Positions 28,127-37,205 of a stretch of 64,000 bases of DNA are shown in pieces; the stretch's first letter is position 1; each line of letters starts with the position of its first letter. The translations under genes and the position numbers were made by a program. Origin of the DNA: Deltaproteobacteria bacterium (GTDB taxonomy: Bacteria > SZUA-79 > Acidulodesulfobacterales > Acidulodesulfobacteraceae); contig JAMDCP010000001.1 in assembly GCA_023489335.1 (NCBI GenBank), positions 40,987 to 104,986 of the forward strand. Direction: 5' to 3'. Below the pieces are notes generated by a model. That model was not told the origin of the DNA. It searched no databases and was given only the letters and a program-made list of their open reading frames with translations.

Positions 28127-29002
28127 TTATAAATTTAAAGCCTTTTTTGCGGTTTCGGCAATAACGGATGGATTATCGGCAATGAAAATCCCGTTTTTTT
28201 CCATTGTTTTAAGTTTTGCAGGTGCCGTACCGACGCCGCCGGAGATTATTGCGCCCGCATGCCCCATTCTTTTACCTGCGGGAGCAGTTTTTCCGGCAAT
28301 AAAACCTACGACAGGTTTTTTCATATTTTTTTTGATAAACTCGGAAGCCTCTTCCTCTGCCGTTCCGCCGATCTCTCCTATCATAACGACGGCTTTTGTT
28401 TCTGGGTCGTCTTCAAACATTTTTAAAAATGTAATAAAAGGAGAGCCTATTATGGGGTCGCCGCCAATGCCGATGCAGGTGGTTTCACCGAGTCCCGCCT
28501 TTGTGAGCTGATTAACCGCTTCATATGTGAGAGTTCCGCTTCTCGACAAAACCCCGATTTTACCTTTTTTATGAATAAACCCGGGCATAATGCCGATTTT
28601 ACACTCATCAGCGGTAATAATCCCGGGGCAGTTGGGGCCGATCATTATAGATTTCGAACAGTTTAAAGCATTTTTAACATTTAGCATATCCATTACGGGT
28701 ATTCCTTCGGTTATACAAACAATGAGCGGAATTTCAGCCTCTATCGCCTCGACTATGCTGGAAGCCGCAAAACCTGCGGGGACAAAAACCATAGTAGCAT
28801 CGATTCTGTGCTCTTTTTTGGCTTCGTCTATCGTATTATAAACTGGAACAGAGTTGTTAAACAGCGTTTTGCCTTTGAAAGGGGTAACGCCTGCAACGAC
28901 ATTTGTGCCGTATTCAAGGCACTTCAAGGTATGAAACGATCCCTCCTTGCCCGTGATGCCCTGAACCAGAACATTGGTATTTTTATTTACAAGAATGCTC
29001 AT
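28127..29002 (-). CDS. sucD: Succinyl-CoA synthetase alpha subunit
   Basis: The 291-residue protein begins MSILVNKNTNVLVQGITGKEGSFHTLKCLEYGTNVVAGVTP, the CoA-binding Rossmann domain. It has IGPNCPGIITADECKIGIMPG and the active-site His in GKRMGHAGAIISGG. It catalyses succinyl-CoA formation or hydrolysis with ATP or GTP. It follows sucC after 286 bases containing repeats. Of normal length. Confidence 0.96.
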   Translation of the reverse strand: MSILVNKNTNVLVQGITGKEGSFHTLKCLEYGTNVVAGVTPFKGKTLFNNSVPVYNTIDEAKKEHRIDATMVFVPAGFAASSIVEAIEAEIPLIVCITEGIPVMDMLNVKNALNCSKSIMIGPNCPGIITADECKIGIMPGFIHKKGKIGVLSRSGTLTYEAVNQLTKAGLGETTCIGIGGDPIIGSPFITFLKMFEDDPETKAVVMIGEIGGTAEEEASEFIKKNMKKPVVGFIAGKTAPAGKRMGHAGAIISGGVGTAPAKLKTMEKNGIFIADNPSVIAETAKKALNL

Positions 29003-29129
29003 GTTTTGATACCCTTAATGTTTATTTTATGTTTTTATACTTTATACCTTAAGTGTTTGACTTATCCACATATATCTTTGATAAGAACGTCTTTAATTCC
29101 CAATATATGCCTTCGATAAAGAATGTCTT

Positions 29130-29155
29130 TAATTCCCCTTTTTCCAAAAGGGGTG
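29130..29155. repeat. Palindromic repeat copy 1 (CCCCTTTTTCCAAAAGGGG core)
   Basis: The 26-base sequence at 29130-29155 recurs exactly at 29201-29226. The core CCCCTTTT...AAAAGGGG is an inverted repeat able to form a stem of eight pairs. Confidence 0.75.
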
Positions 29156-29200
29156 CTGATCTAAAAGGCATTAATTCGCAATTCATTAGCAAATCTTTAA

Positions 29201-29226
29201 TAATTCCCCTTTTTCCAAAAGGGGTG
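29201..29226. repeat. Palindromic repeat copy 2
   Basis: Identical to 29130-29155. Its last base abuts the hairpin at 29226-29251. Confidence 0.75.
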
Positions 29227-29251
29227 TCATTTTGCCTTCAGGCAAAATGAC
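29226..29251 (-). terminator. Perfect 11-bp hairpin downstream of sucC
   Basis: GTCATTTTGCC (29226-29236) and GGCAAAATGAC (29241-29251) pair perfectly around a TTCA loop, 38 bases after the sucC stop. It could act as a terminator, attenuator or mRNA stabiliser between sucC and sucD. No clear T-run follows on the minus strand, so strong termination is doubtful. Confidence 0.5.
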
Positions 29252-29288
29252 GGGGTATTTATAAATAAATTTCTTTTTTCCTTACACA

Positions 29289-30452
29289 TTATCCGTTTAC
29301 GATATCCGAAATCTTTTTTGCGCCGTCCGCAAGGCTTTCACCGACTATAAAATTCATTCCCGAGCTTTCTATTATTTTAGCGGCAATGTCGGCATTTGTG
29401 CCCTCAAGCCTGACGACGACGGGCAGTTTTAACCCGATATTTTTAGCTGCGGCGACAACTCCCTCCGCTACCATGTCGCATTTGACGATTCCGCCGAATA
29501 TGTTTATAAATATTCCCTTGACATTTTTATCGGACAAAAGGATATTAAATGCCGTTTCAACTCTTTTAGCATCGGCAGTTCCGCCCACATCTAAAAAATT
29601 GGCCGGCATTGCGCCAAACTCCTTAATCGTATCCATCGTGGCCATGGCGAGTCCCGCACCGTTCACCATACATCCGACATTTCCGTCTAATTTAATATAG
29701 TTAAGCCCGACGCTTTTTGCTTTAACCTCCAGCGGCTCTTCCTCATCCTCATCGATAAAGTCGTTAAAATAAGGATGCCTTATAGATGCGTTATCGTCTA
29801 ATATGATTTTTGCATCCAGCGGAATAAATGTGTTGGCGCCGGTCAGTATCAAAGGGTTAATCTCGAGCATAGACATATCTTCTTTAATAAAAGTATCGTA
29901 TAAAAGGCTTACAAGGTTGGAAAAATCGTTGTAAAGATTTTTTTCAATGCCGAGGAATAAAAACATCTTAAGCATATGAAACGATTTCAAACCATGGCCC
30001 GGATTTATCGGGACGGTTAAAATCTTTTCGGGCGCGTTTTTGGAAACCTCCTCGATTTCCATGCCGCCTTCAGCGCTAAGAACGAAGGCAATGGATGCGG
30101 TTTTTCTATCTATCGTAAGGGACAGGTAAAACTCTTTAATTATTTCGGCGCCTTCCTCTATAAGAACCTTTCTGACCTTTTTGCCCTCTTTGCCCGTTTG
30201 AGCGGTAACTAACGTCATGCCGATCATCTTTTCGGCGATAGACCTGGTTTCGTCGGCAGATTTTGCAATCTTAACGCCGCCCGCCTTGCCCCTGCCGCCT
30301 GCATGAACCTGCGCTTTTACGGCACAGACGGGGGAGGATAATGTTTGATATGCTTTATACGCTTCTTCCCCATTGCGGCATAAGACAGATCTGAGGGTTT
30401 TAATGTTGTGATTATTTAAAATTTCCTTTGCCTGATATTCATGAATATCCAT
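29289..30452 (-). CDS. sucC: Succinyl-CoA synthetase beta subunit
   Basis: The 387-residue ATP-grasp subunit begins MDIHEYQAKEILNNHNIKT and has VKAQVHAGGRGKAGGVKIAKS, LEINPLILT, NVGCMVNGAGLAMATMD and NIFGGIVKCDMVAEGVV. It binds nucleotide and passes the phosphate to SucD. It is of normal length. It lies 38 bases after the fumarase beta gene on the same strand, so it is part of the same TCA cluster. Confidence 0.97.
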   Translation of the reverse strand: MDIHEYQAKEILNNHNIKTLRSVLCRNGEEAYKAYQTLSSPVCAVKAQVHAGGRGKAGGVKIAKSADETRSIAEKMIGMTLVTAQTGKEGKKVRKVLIEEGAEIIKEFYLSLTIDRKTASIAFVLSAEGGMEIEEVSKNAPEKILTVPINPGHGLKSFHMLKMFLFLGIEKNLYNDFSNLVSLLYDTFIKEDMSMLEINPLILTGANTFIPLDAKIILDDNASIRHPYFNDFIDEDEEEPLEVKAKSVGLNYIKLDGNVGCMVNGAGLAMATMDTIKEFGAMPANFLDVGGTADAKRVETAFNILLSDKNVKGIFINIFGGIVKCDMVAEGVVAAAKNIGLKLPVVVRLEGTNADIAAKIIESSGMNFIVGESLADGAKKISDIVNG

Positions 30453-30490
30453 AATAATTCCCGTTTTGGTTAAATAAATATTAAAAATAA

Positions 30491-31090
30491 TTAATCGTTG
30501 ACAGCATATTTGTTTTCATATCTTTTTCTGCCTTCTTCATACAGGTCTCCCCCATATACATCATTTACGACGATAGCGGGAAAATCTTCGACTATAAGCT
30601 CACGGATGGCTTCAGACAAGAGGTCTTCGTATGCGATAACCTTACTGGATTTTATTGACTTAGAAATTAAAGCCCCCGCTCCGCCGATAGCGCCGAAATA
30701 CACGGCCTTATATTTTTGAATCGCCTCTTTTACTTCATTAGACCTTTTGCCTTTGCCTATCATGCCCTTTAAACCAAGCTTCATCAATATGGGGGCATAC
30801 TTATCCATCCTGTAGCTTGTGGTTGGACCTGCCGAACCGATAACCTCCCCCGGTTTCTCAGGGGTTGGCCCTACATAGTAAATAACCTGCCCTCGAATGT
30901 CAAACGGCAGAGGCTTATTTTCCTCTATTAATTTAACCAACCTAAAGTGAGCCTGGTCTCTTGCGGTATAAATTACTCCGCTTATTAAAACCTCGTCGCC
31001 CGTTTTCAGGCTTAATACAGTATCGTCTGCCAAGGGCGTAGTTATTTTTTTAATGCCCATTTTGCTTAGAATTATATTATTATATTGCAA
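30491..31090 (-). CDS. Class I fumarate hydratase beta subunit
   Basis: The 199-residue protein matches the C-terminal (beta) half of iron-sulfur fumarases (fused in E. coli FumA/FumB) and of L-tartrate dehydratase. It has LKTGDEVLISGVIYTARDQAH, IYYVGPTPEKPGEVIGSAGPTTSYRMD and AVYFGAIGGAGALISKSI. With the alpha subunit it interconverts fumarate and malate. The TCA neighbours favour fumarase over tartrate dehydratase. It lies 83 bases downstream of the alpha gene. Confidence 0.92.
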   Translation of the reverse strand: MQYNNIILSKMGIKKITTPLADDTVLSLKTGDEVLISGVIYTARDQAHFRLVKLIEENKPLPFDIRGQVIYYVGPTPEKPGEVIGSAGPTTSYRMDKYAPILMKLGLKGMIGKGKRSNEVKEAIQKYKAVYFGAIGGAGALISKSIKSSKVIAYEDLLSEAIRELIVEDFPAIVVNDVYGGDLYEEGRKRYENKYAVND

Positions 31091-31173
31091 TAGTTAGTTA
31101 ATAAATTAATAATAATTTGAAAACAGGAATAATACGGAAAAATATGGCAAATTAATTTAGATAAATTGATAAT

Positions 31174-32016
31174 TTATATTGTTATTTCGGCATGCCTGTG
31201 CGAATGGCATTCGATATTAACGGCGACGGGAAGACTTGCAATATGGCACGGTTCTTTAATTATATGAACCCCAAGAGCAGTGCAAATCCCGCCAAAACCC
31301 ATCGGACCCGTTCCGATGTTATTTATCCTTTCCAATATAATTTTTTCCATTTCATCTAATTCATGGTCGCTGTTTCTCTCTCCCAATTTTCTAAAAAGGG
31401 ATTTTTTTGCAAGAATGGCAGACCTTTCGAAATTGCCGCCTATGCCAACCCCGATAATATTGGGAGGACACGGGTTCGGTCCCGCCGCCTGCATTATTTG
31501 AACGACAAAATCCATAATGCCGTCTTTTCCGTCCGAAGGGCGCATCATCTTAATTCCGCTCATATTTTCGCTTCCTCCGCCCTTTGCCGCGTACATTATT
31601 CTAAGTTTATCCCCATTCGTAAACTCATAATGTATTATCGCAGGCGTATTGTCTCCTATGTTCTTCCTTGTTAAAGGGTCGCATGTGGATTTTCTTAAAA
31701 ACCCTTCGGAGTACCCCCGCCTTGTGCCCTCGTTTATAGCATCCGTTAAGTTTTTGTCTCTAACCGCGACATTCATTCCGATTTCTACAAAGAAAACGGC
31801 AAGTCCCGTATCCTGGCATAAAGGCTTATTTTCGGTTTCTGCAATCTCTGCGTTTAACAGTATCTGGCGCAGTACGGTTTTTCCGGATTCGGAAATTTCT
31901 TTTTCAAAAGCCTGTTTAAGGCCTTTGTAAGTATCTTCGGGCAAGCTGACGCTTGAATTAATAATTAAATTTTTAACGGCGTTTGATATTTCTTCGGATG
32001 TTATAAACCTCATCAA
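31174..32016 (-). CDS. Class I fumarate hydratase alpha subunit
   Basis: The 280-residue alpha subunit holds the [4Fe-4S] site. The Cys-containing segments are KPLCQDTGLAVFFVEIG, the LRIMYAAKGGGSENMS block, and GTGPMGFGGICTALGVHIIKEPCHIASLPVAVNIECHSHRH at the end. It is oxygen-sensitive in characterised members, which suits an anaerobe. It starts the leftward TCA cluster: fumarase alpha-beta, sucC, sucD, korDABC, ndk. Confidence 0.92.
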   Translation of the reverse strand: MMRFITSEEISNAVKNLIINSSVSLPEDTYKGLKQAFEKEISESGKTVLRQILLNAEIAETENKPLCQDTGLAVFFVEIGMNVAVRDKNLTDAINEGTRRGYSEGFLRKSTCDPLTRKNIGDNTPAIIHYEFTNGDKLRIMYAAKGGGSENMSGIKMMRPSDGKDGIMDFVVQIMQAAGPNPCPPNIIGVGIGGNFERSAILAKKSLFRKLGERNSDHELDEMEKIILERINNIGTGPMGFGGICTALGVHIIKEPCHIASLPVAVNIECHSHRHAEITI

Positions 32017-32095
32017 TAAAATATTTCCTTTGAATTCAATGTTATAAATATTTTACACATTTAAAAAATAATTTCAAGTAAAAAATAAACCATGA

Positions 32096-33109
32096 TTATA
32101 AATTTTGATGAACGCAAAAACTGTTTGCCATATCGCAAGCATTAAATTCAGGCTGAATAACAACATGGTTTATATTGAATTTTTCTTCGAGCGCATCCTG
32201 AATGTTATTGATAATGCAGCATATATCGGATGATTTAACGACATTTTCCTCGACAAGAATATGCGCGCTTAATAGCTTAAAAGATTTTGACATGCTCCAT
32301 ATATGGAGGTCATGAACATTTTTTACCCCCCGCGTTTTAAGTATTTCTTCCTTTACCTTTTCAAAATCAATCTCTTTCGGCACGCCTTCCAACATTATAT
32401 TTATGGTTTCGTTTATGACGGAGAATGCGCCTATCGCAATAATCGGAGAGACTATTAAACTTATTATAGGGTCAATGTAATAAAATTTTGTAAAATAAAT
32501 AATTATTCCGGCGGCTATAATCGCTATTGAATTTAAGAAATCCCCAAGTATATGGAAAAAAGAGCTTTTAAGATTTAAATTGCTATGAATATCTTTATGG
32601 ATTCTCATGCCTATTATGATATTTATAACAACGCTTATTAAAGGGAAAATAATCATAATGCCCGAATTAACCGTTTCCGGATGAACAAGCCTTAAATAAC
32701 TTTCATAAATCAATATCAAAGATATCACTAAAAGTAAAAACGAATTAAAAAGCGCCGCAAGTATTCCCATTCTGTGGTAGCCGTATGTATTTTTTTCGGT
32801 GGGCGTTTTTCTTACCTGTATTTGAGCAAACCATGCCAGAAGAAGCGATGACGCATCGACTAAAATATGGCCGGAATCAGAGTATAACGCCATACTATTA
32901 GATATTATCGCTCCGCTAAATTCCGCAATCAGTATAAAAATAGTAAGCAGAAAGGCTATTTTTAAGTTTTTTTCGGATCTAAAGGCCTCGCCGTTTAAAT
33001 TTAGCGAATGGGAATGGGCATTATCATCGTGCGGGCGGTGATGTTCCGCATGCCCGTTACGGGTATGCAAGGTAAATTCGCCTGATTTTATTTTTACTAT
33101 ATCTTCCAT
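32096..33109 (-). CDS. Cation diffusion facilitator (Zn/Co/Cd-type) transporter
   Basis: The 337-residue CDF exporter has six transmembrane helices. The transport-site motifs are YSDSGHILVDA (Asp and His-x3-Asp in helix II) and FFHILGDFLNS (His-x3-Asp in helix V). The cytoplasmic C-terminal domain is ferredoxin-like. A His/Asp-rich N-terminal stretch (HAEHHRPHDDNAHSHS, about 20-35) is a likely metal-binding loop. The pattern fits zinc-type CzcD/ZitB exporters. It is transcribed alone, divergent from the MFS gene. Confidence 0.92.
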   Translation of the reverse strand: MEDIVKIKSGEFTLHTRNGHAEHHRPHDDNAHSHSLNLNGEAFRSEKNLKIAFLLTIFILIAEFSGAIISNSMALYSDSGHILVDASSLLLAWFAQIQVRKTPTEKNTYGYHRMGILAALFNSFLLLVISLILIYESYLRLVHPETVNSGIMIIFPLISVVINIIIGMRIHKDIHSNLNLKSSFFHILGDFLNSIAIIAAGIIIYFTKFYYIDPIISLIVSPIIAIGAFSVINETINIMLEGVPKEIDFEKVKEEILKTRGVKNVHDLHIWSMSKSFKLLSAHILVEENVVKSSDICCIINNIQDALEEKFNINHVVIQPEFNACDMANSFCVHQNL

Positions 33110-33228
33110 AATAATAAAATATCCCCCGATAATAGGTAAAATTATAACATATTATATGATTATTTTAAAATTAATTTAATTTTCCAAATTGATAAGCGTG
33201 TTTAAAATAATGTATAATACTAAAAATA

Positions 33229-34485
33229 ATGGAAAAAAAAGAAAAAGAAACGATAACGCTTTTGAGCCTTTCACATTTTTTTTGCCATGTCGCCATACTT
33301 ACATATCCGGCAATTTTAATACTTATTAAAGATAGATTTCATGCAAACTATGAAACGCTTGGAACCGTTGCAGGGATATATCTTTTTTTGTTTGGCGCGG
33401 GTTCTTTGCCTATCGGTTTTATAGCCGATAAGATTAATAAGAAACATATTTTAAGAATTTATCTGCTGGGGATGGCCGTTTTTTCTTTTATGGCCGCCGT
33501 TTCAGGTAATTTCTACGTTTTCGCCGTTTCCGTTATTTTTATCGGGTTTGTCGGCAGTATTTATCATCCCGTGGGCTTAAGCATGATGTCTTTTATCGGG
33601 AGCGATAAGCTGAGGGCATTTGCAATTCACGGTATCGCGGGGACGCTTGGCGTGGCTTTAAGCGCAGGCTTTGCCGGAATGCTGGGCTATTTTTTCGGGT
33701 ATAATTTTCCGTATTTAATACTCGGCGTTATATTTTTATTGCTTTTTATTTTATCTTATTTATTAAAAATAGATGTCAACGATGCTAATATTAATAGTTT
33801 AAAAGATAAGGATGGCCCTGCTTATGCTAATAAATTCGATTATAATGAAAATGTAAAGGGAAAAAGGAATAGTAAAATTAAGATTGCGATAAATGATTTT
33901 GTTAAAGAATTTTTCCATTTTAATTTAATTTTAATTTTTATTGCCGAATTTTTAAACGGGTTTGTGTTTCAGGGAGTTTTTTCATTTTTGCCCGCTTATG
34001 TCGGGACCCAATTAAAAAACTACCTGTTTTTTCATAATCAGGCAGCTGCCGCAGGCGGTTTTTTCGTTACGATTGCGCTTATCGTAGGGGTAATTTTTCA
34101 GTATAACAGCACGAGAATCACAAAAAATTACAAACCGAATAAAGTTTTTTCCTTTTTAATATTAGTGAGCGGCATATTTCTTTTGATATCCGGGTTTACC
34201 CATAATATTTTGCTTTTTATATCTATTTTGGCATTTTCGGCATTTAATTTTTCCCTAAATCCAATCTCGAATCTTATGATAAGCCAAAATGCCCATGAGA
34301 AATATAGAGCGACGGCTTACGGGATATTTTTCTTTGCGGGTTTCGGAATAGGTTCCGTTGCCGCCCCGATTGGCGGGATAATTGCTCAAAGGTTTGCCCT
34401 GCACTGGATATTCGTCTTATTCGGGTTTGTAATGCTTCTGTCTTTTGCGATATCCGGCGTAATCAAAGGCGGAAAGTATGCGTAG
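33229..34485 (+). CDS. MFS transporter of the fosmidomycin-resistance (Fsr) type
   Basis: The 418-residue major facilitator protein has about 12 helices, beginning TITLLSLSHFFCHVAILTYPAILILIKDRF. The motif A-like segment is GFIADKINKKH, and HPVGLSMMSFIGSDKLRAFAIHGIAGTLGVALS is typical of the Fsr group. A charged central loop (about 185-220) divides the halves. It is likely an efflux carrier of unknown substrate. The ATG at 33229 lies in an AT-rich leader with no clear ribosome site. Confidence 0.85.
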   Translation: MEKKEKETITLLSLSHFFCHVAILTYPAILILIKDRFHANYETLGTVAGIYLFLFGAGSLPIGFIADKINKKHILRIYLLGMAVFSFMAAVSGNFYVFAVSVIFIGFVGSIYHPVGLSMMSFIGSDKLRAFAIHGIAGTLGVALSAGFAGMLGYFFGYNFPYLILGVIFLLLFILSYLLKIDVNDANINSLKDKDGPAYANKFDYNENVKGKRNSKIKIAINDFVKEFFHFNLILIFIAEFLNGFVFQGVFSFLPAYVGTQLKNYLFFHNQAAAAGGFFVTIALIVGVIFQYNSTRITKNYKPNKVFSFLILVSGIFLLISGFTHNILLFISILAFSAFNFSLNPISNLMISQNAHEKYRATAYGIFFFAGFGIGSVAAPIGGIIAQRFALHWIFVLFGFVMLLSFAISGVIKGGKYA

Positions 34486-34524
34486 CATTTTATTTTATAT
34501 AGCGCTGCTTGCGTAAGCGGGCTA

Positions 34525-34569
34525 TTTACGGCAAACCCCGGTTTATTCATATTTTGGATTTGCCGTAAA
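34525..34569. terminator. Bidirectional hairpin between convergent genes
   Basis: TTTACGGCAAA (34525-34535) pairs perfectly with TTTGCCGTAAA (34559-34569), 11 bp with a 23-base loop. It is followed by ATTTTATAA. It sits between the MFS gene and the convergent secreted-protein gene, as a shared terminator would. Confidence 0.6.
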
Positions 34570-34612
34570 ATTTTATAAATAAGGATGAAGTGACCCTTAT
34601 TAATTTACAAAA

Positions 34613-35155
34613 TTATAGAAAGGCCATTCCCGCAATTTTATTATTTTTAATTACGGTTTTAATATATATGGCTTTTCCGCTTTTCAGCATTAATTTCCAC
34701 ATATAAAACTTAAGCCCCGCTTGTTTTAATGCAACCAAGTATTTAATATTGTAGCCGTTTTTTAATTGCAATTTGTTATTTAGAGAGTTTGAAACCTTAT
34801 CGAAACTGGCTCTGCTTACGATGCTTTTAAATGCGGGCGAGGATGTTTTAAGAAATTTGGCATAATTTTTTTTTGCCAGAGCATTAACTGCTTTCGACAC
34901 AACTTTTTTAACGGCTTTAATCTTGGCAGGGCTTACATATAATTTTGCGGGTTTGCCGGCATTATTAATTGCAGGCGCATTATTAACAGGCGGGGCGGCT
35001 GATTGGCTATCGGGTTGCGGCGGAGCATACCGATTTGAAGAATGCGGGGAGGCAGGGGGCATCGGCGCTTGTCCCTGGGTTAACAAATTGGCATTGGCAT
35101 TTGCGCTGAACGCAAAAAGAGACATTAAAGCAATTAAGTAAATAAATAGTTTCAT
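34613..35155 (-). CDS. Hypothetical secreted protein
   Basis: The 180-residue protein has a signal peptide (KLFIYLIALMSLFAFSANANA), then a Pro/Ala/Gln-rich spacer (about 25-70) and a small domain of about 100 residues. This domain has Lys-rich helices followed by strands (LAKKNYAKFLKTSSPAFKS ... YNIKYLVALKQAGLKFYMWKLMLKSGKAIYIKT). The last part resembles NTF2-like or DUF-type small folds, but no family is recognised. It is likely periplasmic. Confidence 0.65.
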   Translation of the reverse strand: MKLFIYLIALMSLFAFSANANANLLTQGQAPMPPASPHSSNRYAPPQPDSQSAAPPVNNAPAINNAGKPAKLYVSPAKIKAVKKVVSKAVNALAKKNYAKFLKTSSPAFKSIVSRASFDKVSNSLNNKLQLKNGYNIKYLVALKQAGLKFYMWKLMLKSGKAIYIKTVIKNNKIAGMAFL

Positions 35156-35633
35156 TTTAAAACCTCCATAAAATTAGTTAGTTAGATTTTAAATTTAATT
35201 AATTTAACGGGCATGTATTATAATTATGCGGCAAGCATACGATAAAAAAGAAAAATATCGTAACGGTAAAAATTAATAGCGGTAAAATAATTCTTTGTGA
35301 AAAATTGCATGCAAAGCATCCCTCGCCATAAGAGATTATTATAGGTGGATACACAGCCGGAGTAAAAACTAAATTGCGCTGAATTGCGTAAAAATTAACA
35401 TTCCCCTTAAACTTAACAATGAATGTTAATTTTCAAAGGCCAATGAAGAAAGTATAATAAAAATAAGATGTATGATAATTTTAATAACTGCCTTTTAGCC
35501 TATCATAAAAATTATGACATGTCAAATATGCCTGATTTGATGTATAATATTAAGAAATATTAAAAATGTTCGGGAAGGCGGTTTTAAAGCGCTGCATGGT
35601 TTATAAATAACTTCGTAAAGCTGGGGAGGGAAA
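35156..35633. other. 478-base intergenic region before proC
   Basis: No gene is seen in this divergent gap. It holds a perfect 13-bp inverted repeat (35391-35403 and 35421-35433, arm AAAATTAACATTC), a 10-bp palindrome TGACATGTCA at 35515-35524 and a possible -10 box TATAAT near 35542. The 13-bp hairpin ends in AATTTT and could close a short unannotated transcript from 35160-35390. Confidence 0.5.
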
Positions 35634-36485
35634 ATGTCATTAGAAAACAGGGTTATAGGTTTTATAGGTGCGGGAAATATGGCTTACGGGCTTATTAAGG
35701 GAATTGTCAGCGTAAAGCCGGATATGGAAATCGTGTTTTATGATACCGATAGCGAGAGGGTAAATTTTGTCAGGGATACTTTAAAAGCAAATCCGCTGAA
35801 TAGCGTAGGAGAGGTTATCGAAAATTGCGATGTAGCTTTTATTGCCGTTAAACCCTATTCCGTAGAAAGCGTGCTTGAGGTTTCCGCCCAGGCTTTAAAT
35901 AATTTTCAAAATAGTAGGAATTTTCCTATATTTATTTCGATAGCAGGCGGAGTTAAGGTTGACTTTATGGAAGAGGTTTTCAATCAGACGCTAAAAAATG
36001 TTTTCCCTATAAAAATATTCAGAGTTATGCCAAACATAAACTCCTTAGTGGGAAAAGGTATGAGTGCAATGTGTTATAATAATTATGTTTCGGATGAAGA
36101 TAGAAAAATGGTAACCGAAATATTAGAAATGTCCTCGAAGGTTTTGATTATAGACGAGAAATATTTTGATGCCGTAACCGCTCTGAGCGGGAGCGGTCCC
36201 GCATATATTTTTTTAATTGCGGAAGGGCTTATCGAGGCAGGAGTTAAGCTGGGTCTTCCAAGGGATATGGCAAGGACTTTGTCGGTTCAAACGCTTCTGG
36301 GTTCGGCTGATTTGTTAAACAGCCCCGAATTTTCGAAATCTTCCACAAAAGACCTTAAAGATATGGTAACATCCCCGGGCGGTACGACGGCCTACGGCCT
36401 TGCAAAACTTGAAGAGGGAAGGATTAAATATATTCTCGATTCTGCGGTAAACGCCGCATATTTAAGGTCAAAGGGACTGATTTAA
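35634..36485 (+). CDS. proC: Pyrroline-5-carboxylate reductase
   Basis: The 283-residue ProC has the NAD(P)H-binding start VIGFIGAGNMAYGLIKGIV, AVKPYSVE-like FIAVKPYSVESV, the ALSGSGPAYIFLIAEGLIEAGVKLGLPRDMA block and a TSPGGTTAYGLAKLE end. It performs the last step of proline synthesis. A strong ribosome site (GGGGAGGG) precedes the ATG. It starts a three-gene run with yggS (its stop abuts the next ATG) and maf. Confidence 0.95.
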   Translation: MSLENRVIGFIGAGNMAYGLIKGIVSVKPDMEIVFYDTDSERVNFVRDTLKANPLNSVGEVIENCDVAFIAVKPYSVESVLEVSAQALNNFQNSRNFPIFISIAGGVKVDFMEEVFNQTLKNVFPIKIFRVMPNINSLVGKGMSAMCYNNYVSDEDRKMVTEILEMSSKVLIIDEKYFDAVTALSGSGPAYIFLIAEGLIEAGVKLGLPRDMARTLSVQTLLGSADLLNSPEFSKSSTKDLKDMVTSPGGTTAYGLAKLEEGRIKYILDSAVNAAYLRSKGLI

Positions 36486-37205
36486 ATGCCGAACCCTTTC
36501 CCTGCAATATCGGATAATATAAAAAATATAAATGAAAAGGTGAAAACCGCCGCCGTAAAAAGCGGCCGCGATTTTTCGGATATAACGATTTTAGCGGCGT
36601 CTAAAACGAGAAGTCCCGGGGAGATATTGGAAGCGTTTAACGGCGGCATAAAGGTTTTTGGGGAAAACTATGTCCAGGAGTTTTTGCCGAAGTTTGAATC
36701 GCTTGCAGGTTATAAAGGCCTTCGCTGGCATATAATAGGGCATCTTCAAAGCAATAAGGTTAAATATATAATAGGAAAGGCCGATTTAATTCATTCCGTA
36801 GATAGCGTCCCGCTTGCAAAAGCCATTGAAAAACACTCTGTTTCCCAAAATACCGCCACGAATATTTTAATCGAGGTAAACCTTGCAAACGAAAAAACTA
36901 AAAATGGCGTGACAATCGACGAAACATATAATCTGGTTAAAGAAATAAATAAATTTCAGGGGCTCCGGCTAAAAGGCCTTATGGCAATGCCCCCTTTAGA
37001 AAAAGATAATAGAAAATATTTTAAGTCTTTAAGAGAACTTCTTGAGGACATAAACGATAAAAACATTTATAAAGAAAAACTTTTAACCCTTTCAATGGGA
37101 ACATCGAGCGATTTTGAGGCAGCCATTGAGGAGGGCGCAAATATAATAAGGCTTGGAACTATAATATTTGGAAGCAGGCCGCCAAAGACAGCACCTGCGT
37201 CATGA
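36486..37205 (+). CDS. YggS-family pyridoxal phosphate homeostasis protein
   Basis: The 239-residue PLP-binding barrel has ITILAASKTRSPGEILEAFNGGIKVFGENYVQEF (Lys of the Schiff base in AASKTR), RWHIIGHLQSNKVK, NIEVNLANE-like ILIEVNLANEKTKNG and MGTSSDFEAAIEEGANIIRLGT. It buffers PLP levels rather than catalysing a defined reaction. proC and yggS are neighbours in many bacteria. It starts immediately at the proC stop and overlaps maf by 4 bases. Confidence 0.94.
   Translation: MPNPFPAISDNIKNINEKVKTAAVKSGRDFSDITILAASKTRSPGEILEAFNGGIKVFGENYVQEFLPKFESLAGYKGLRWHIIGHLQSNKVKYIIGKADLIHSVDSVPLAKAIEKHSVSQNTATNILIEVNLANEKTKNGVTIDETYNLVKEINKFQGLRLKGLMAMPPLEKDNRKYFKSLRELLEDINDKNIYKEKLLTLSMGTSSDFEAAIEEGANIIRLGTIIFGSRPPKTAPAS

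Larger units (their letters stand above)
29003..29288. other. sucC-sucD spacer with hairpin repeats
   Basis: This unusually long spacer inside the leftward sucC-sucD pair holds two copies of a 26-base palindromic repeat, a perfect 11-bp hairpin and AT-rich filler with repeated TCTTTAAT pieces. No gene is seen in it. It could lower sucD expression relative to sucC or stabilise one half of the message. Confidence 0.6.

Noticed and set aside
30498..30719. Serine-rich plus-strand frames opposite the TCA genes
   Set aside because: Typical shadow frames of the well-recognised minus-strand genes; no motifs or ribosome sites.
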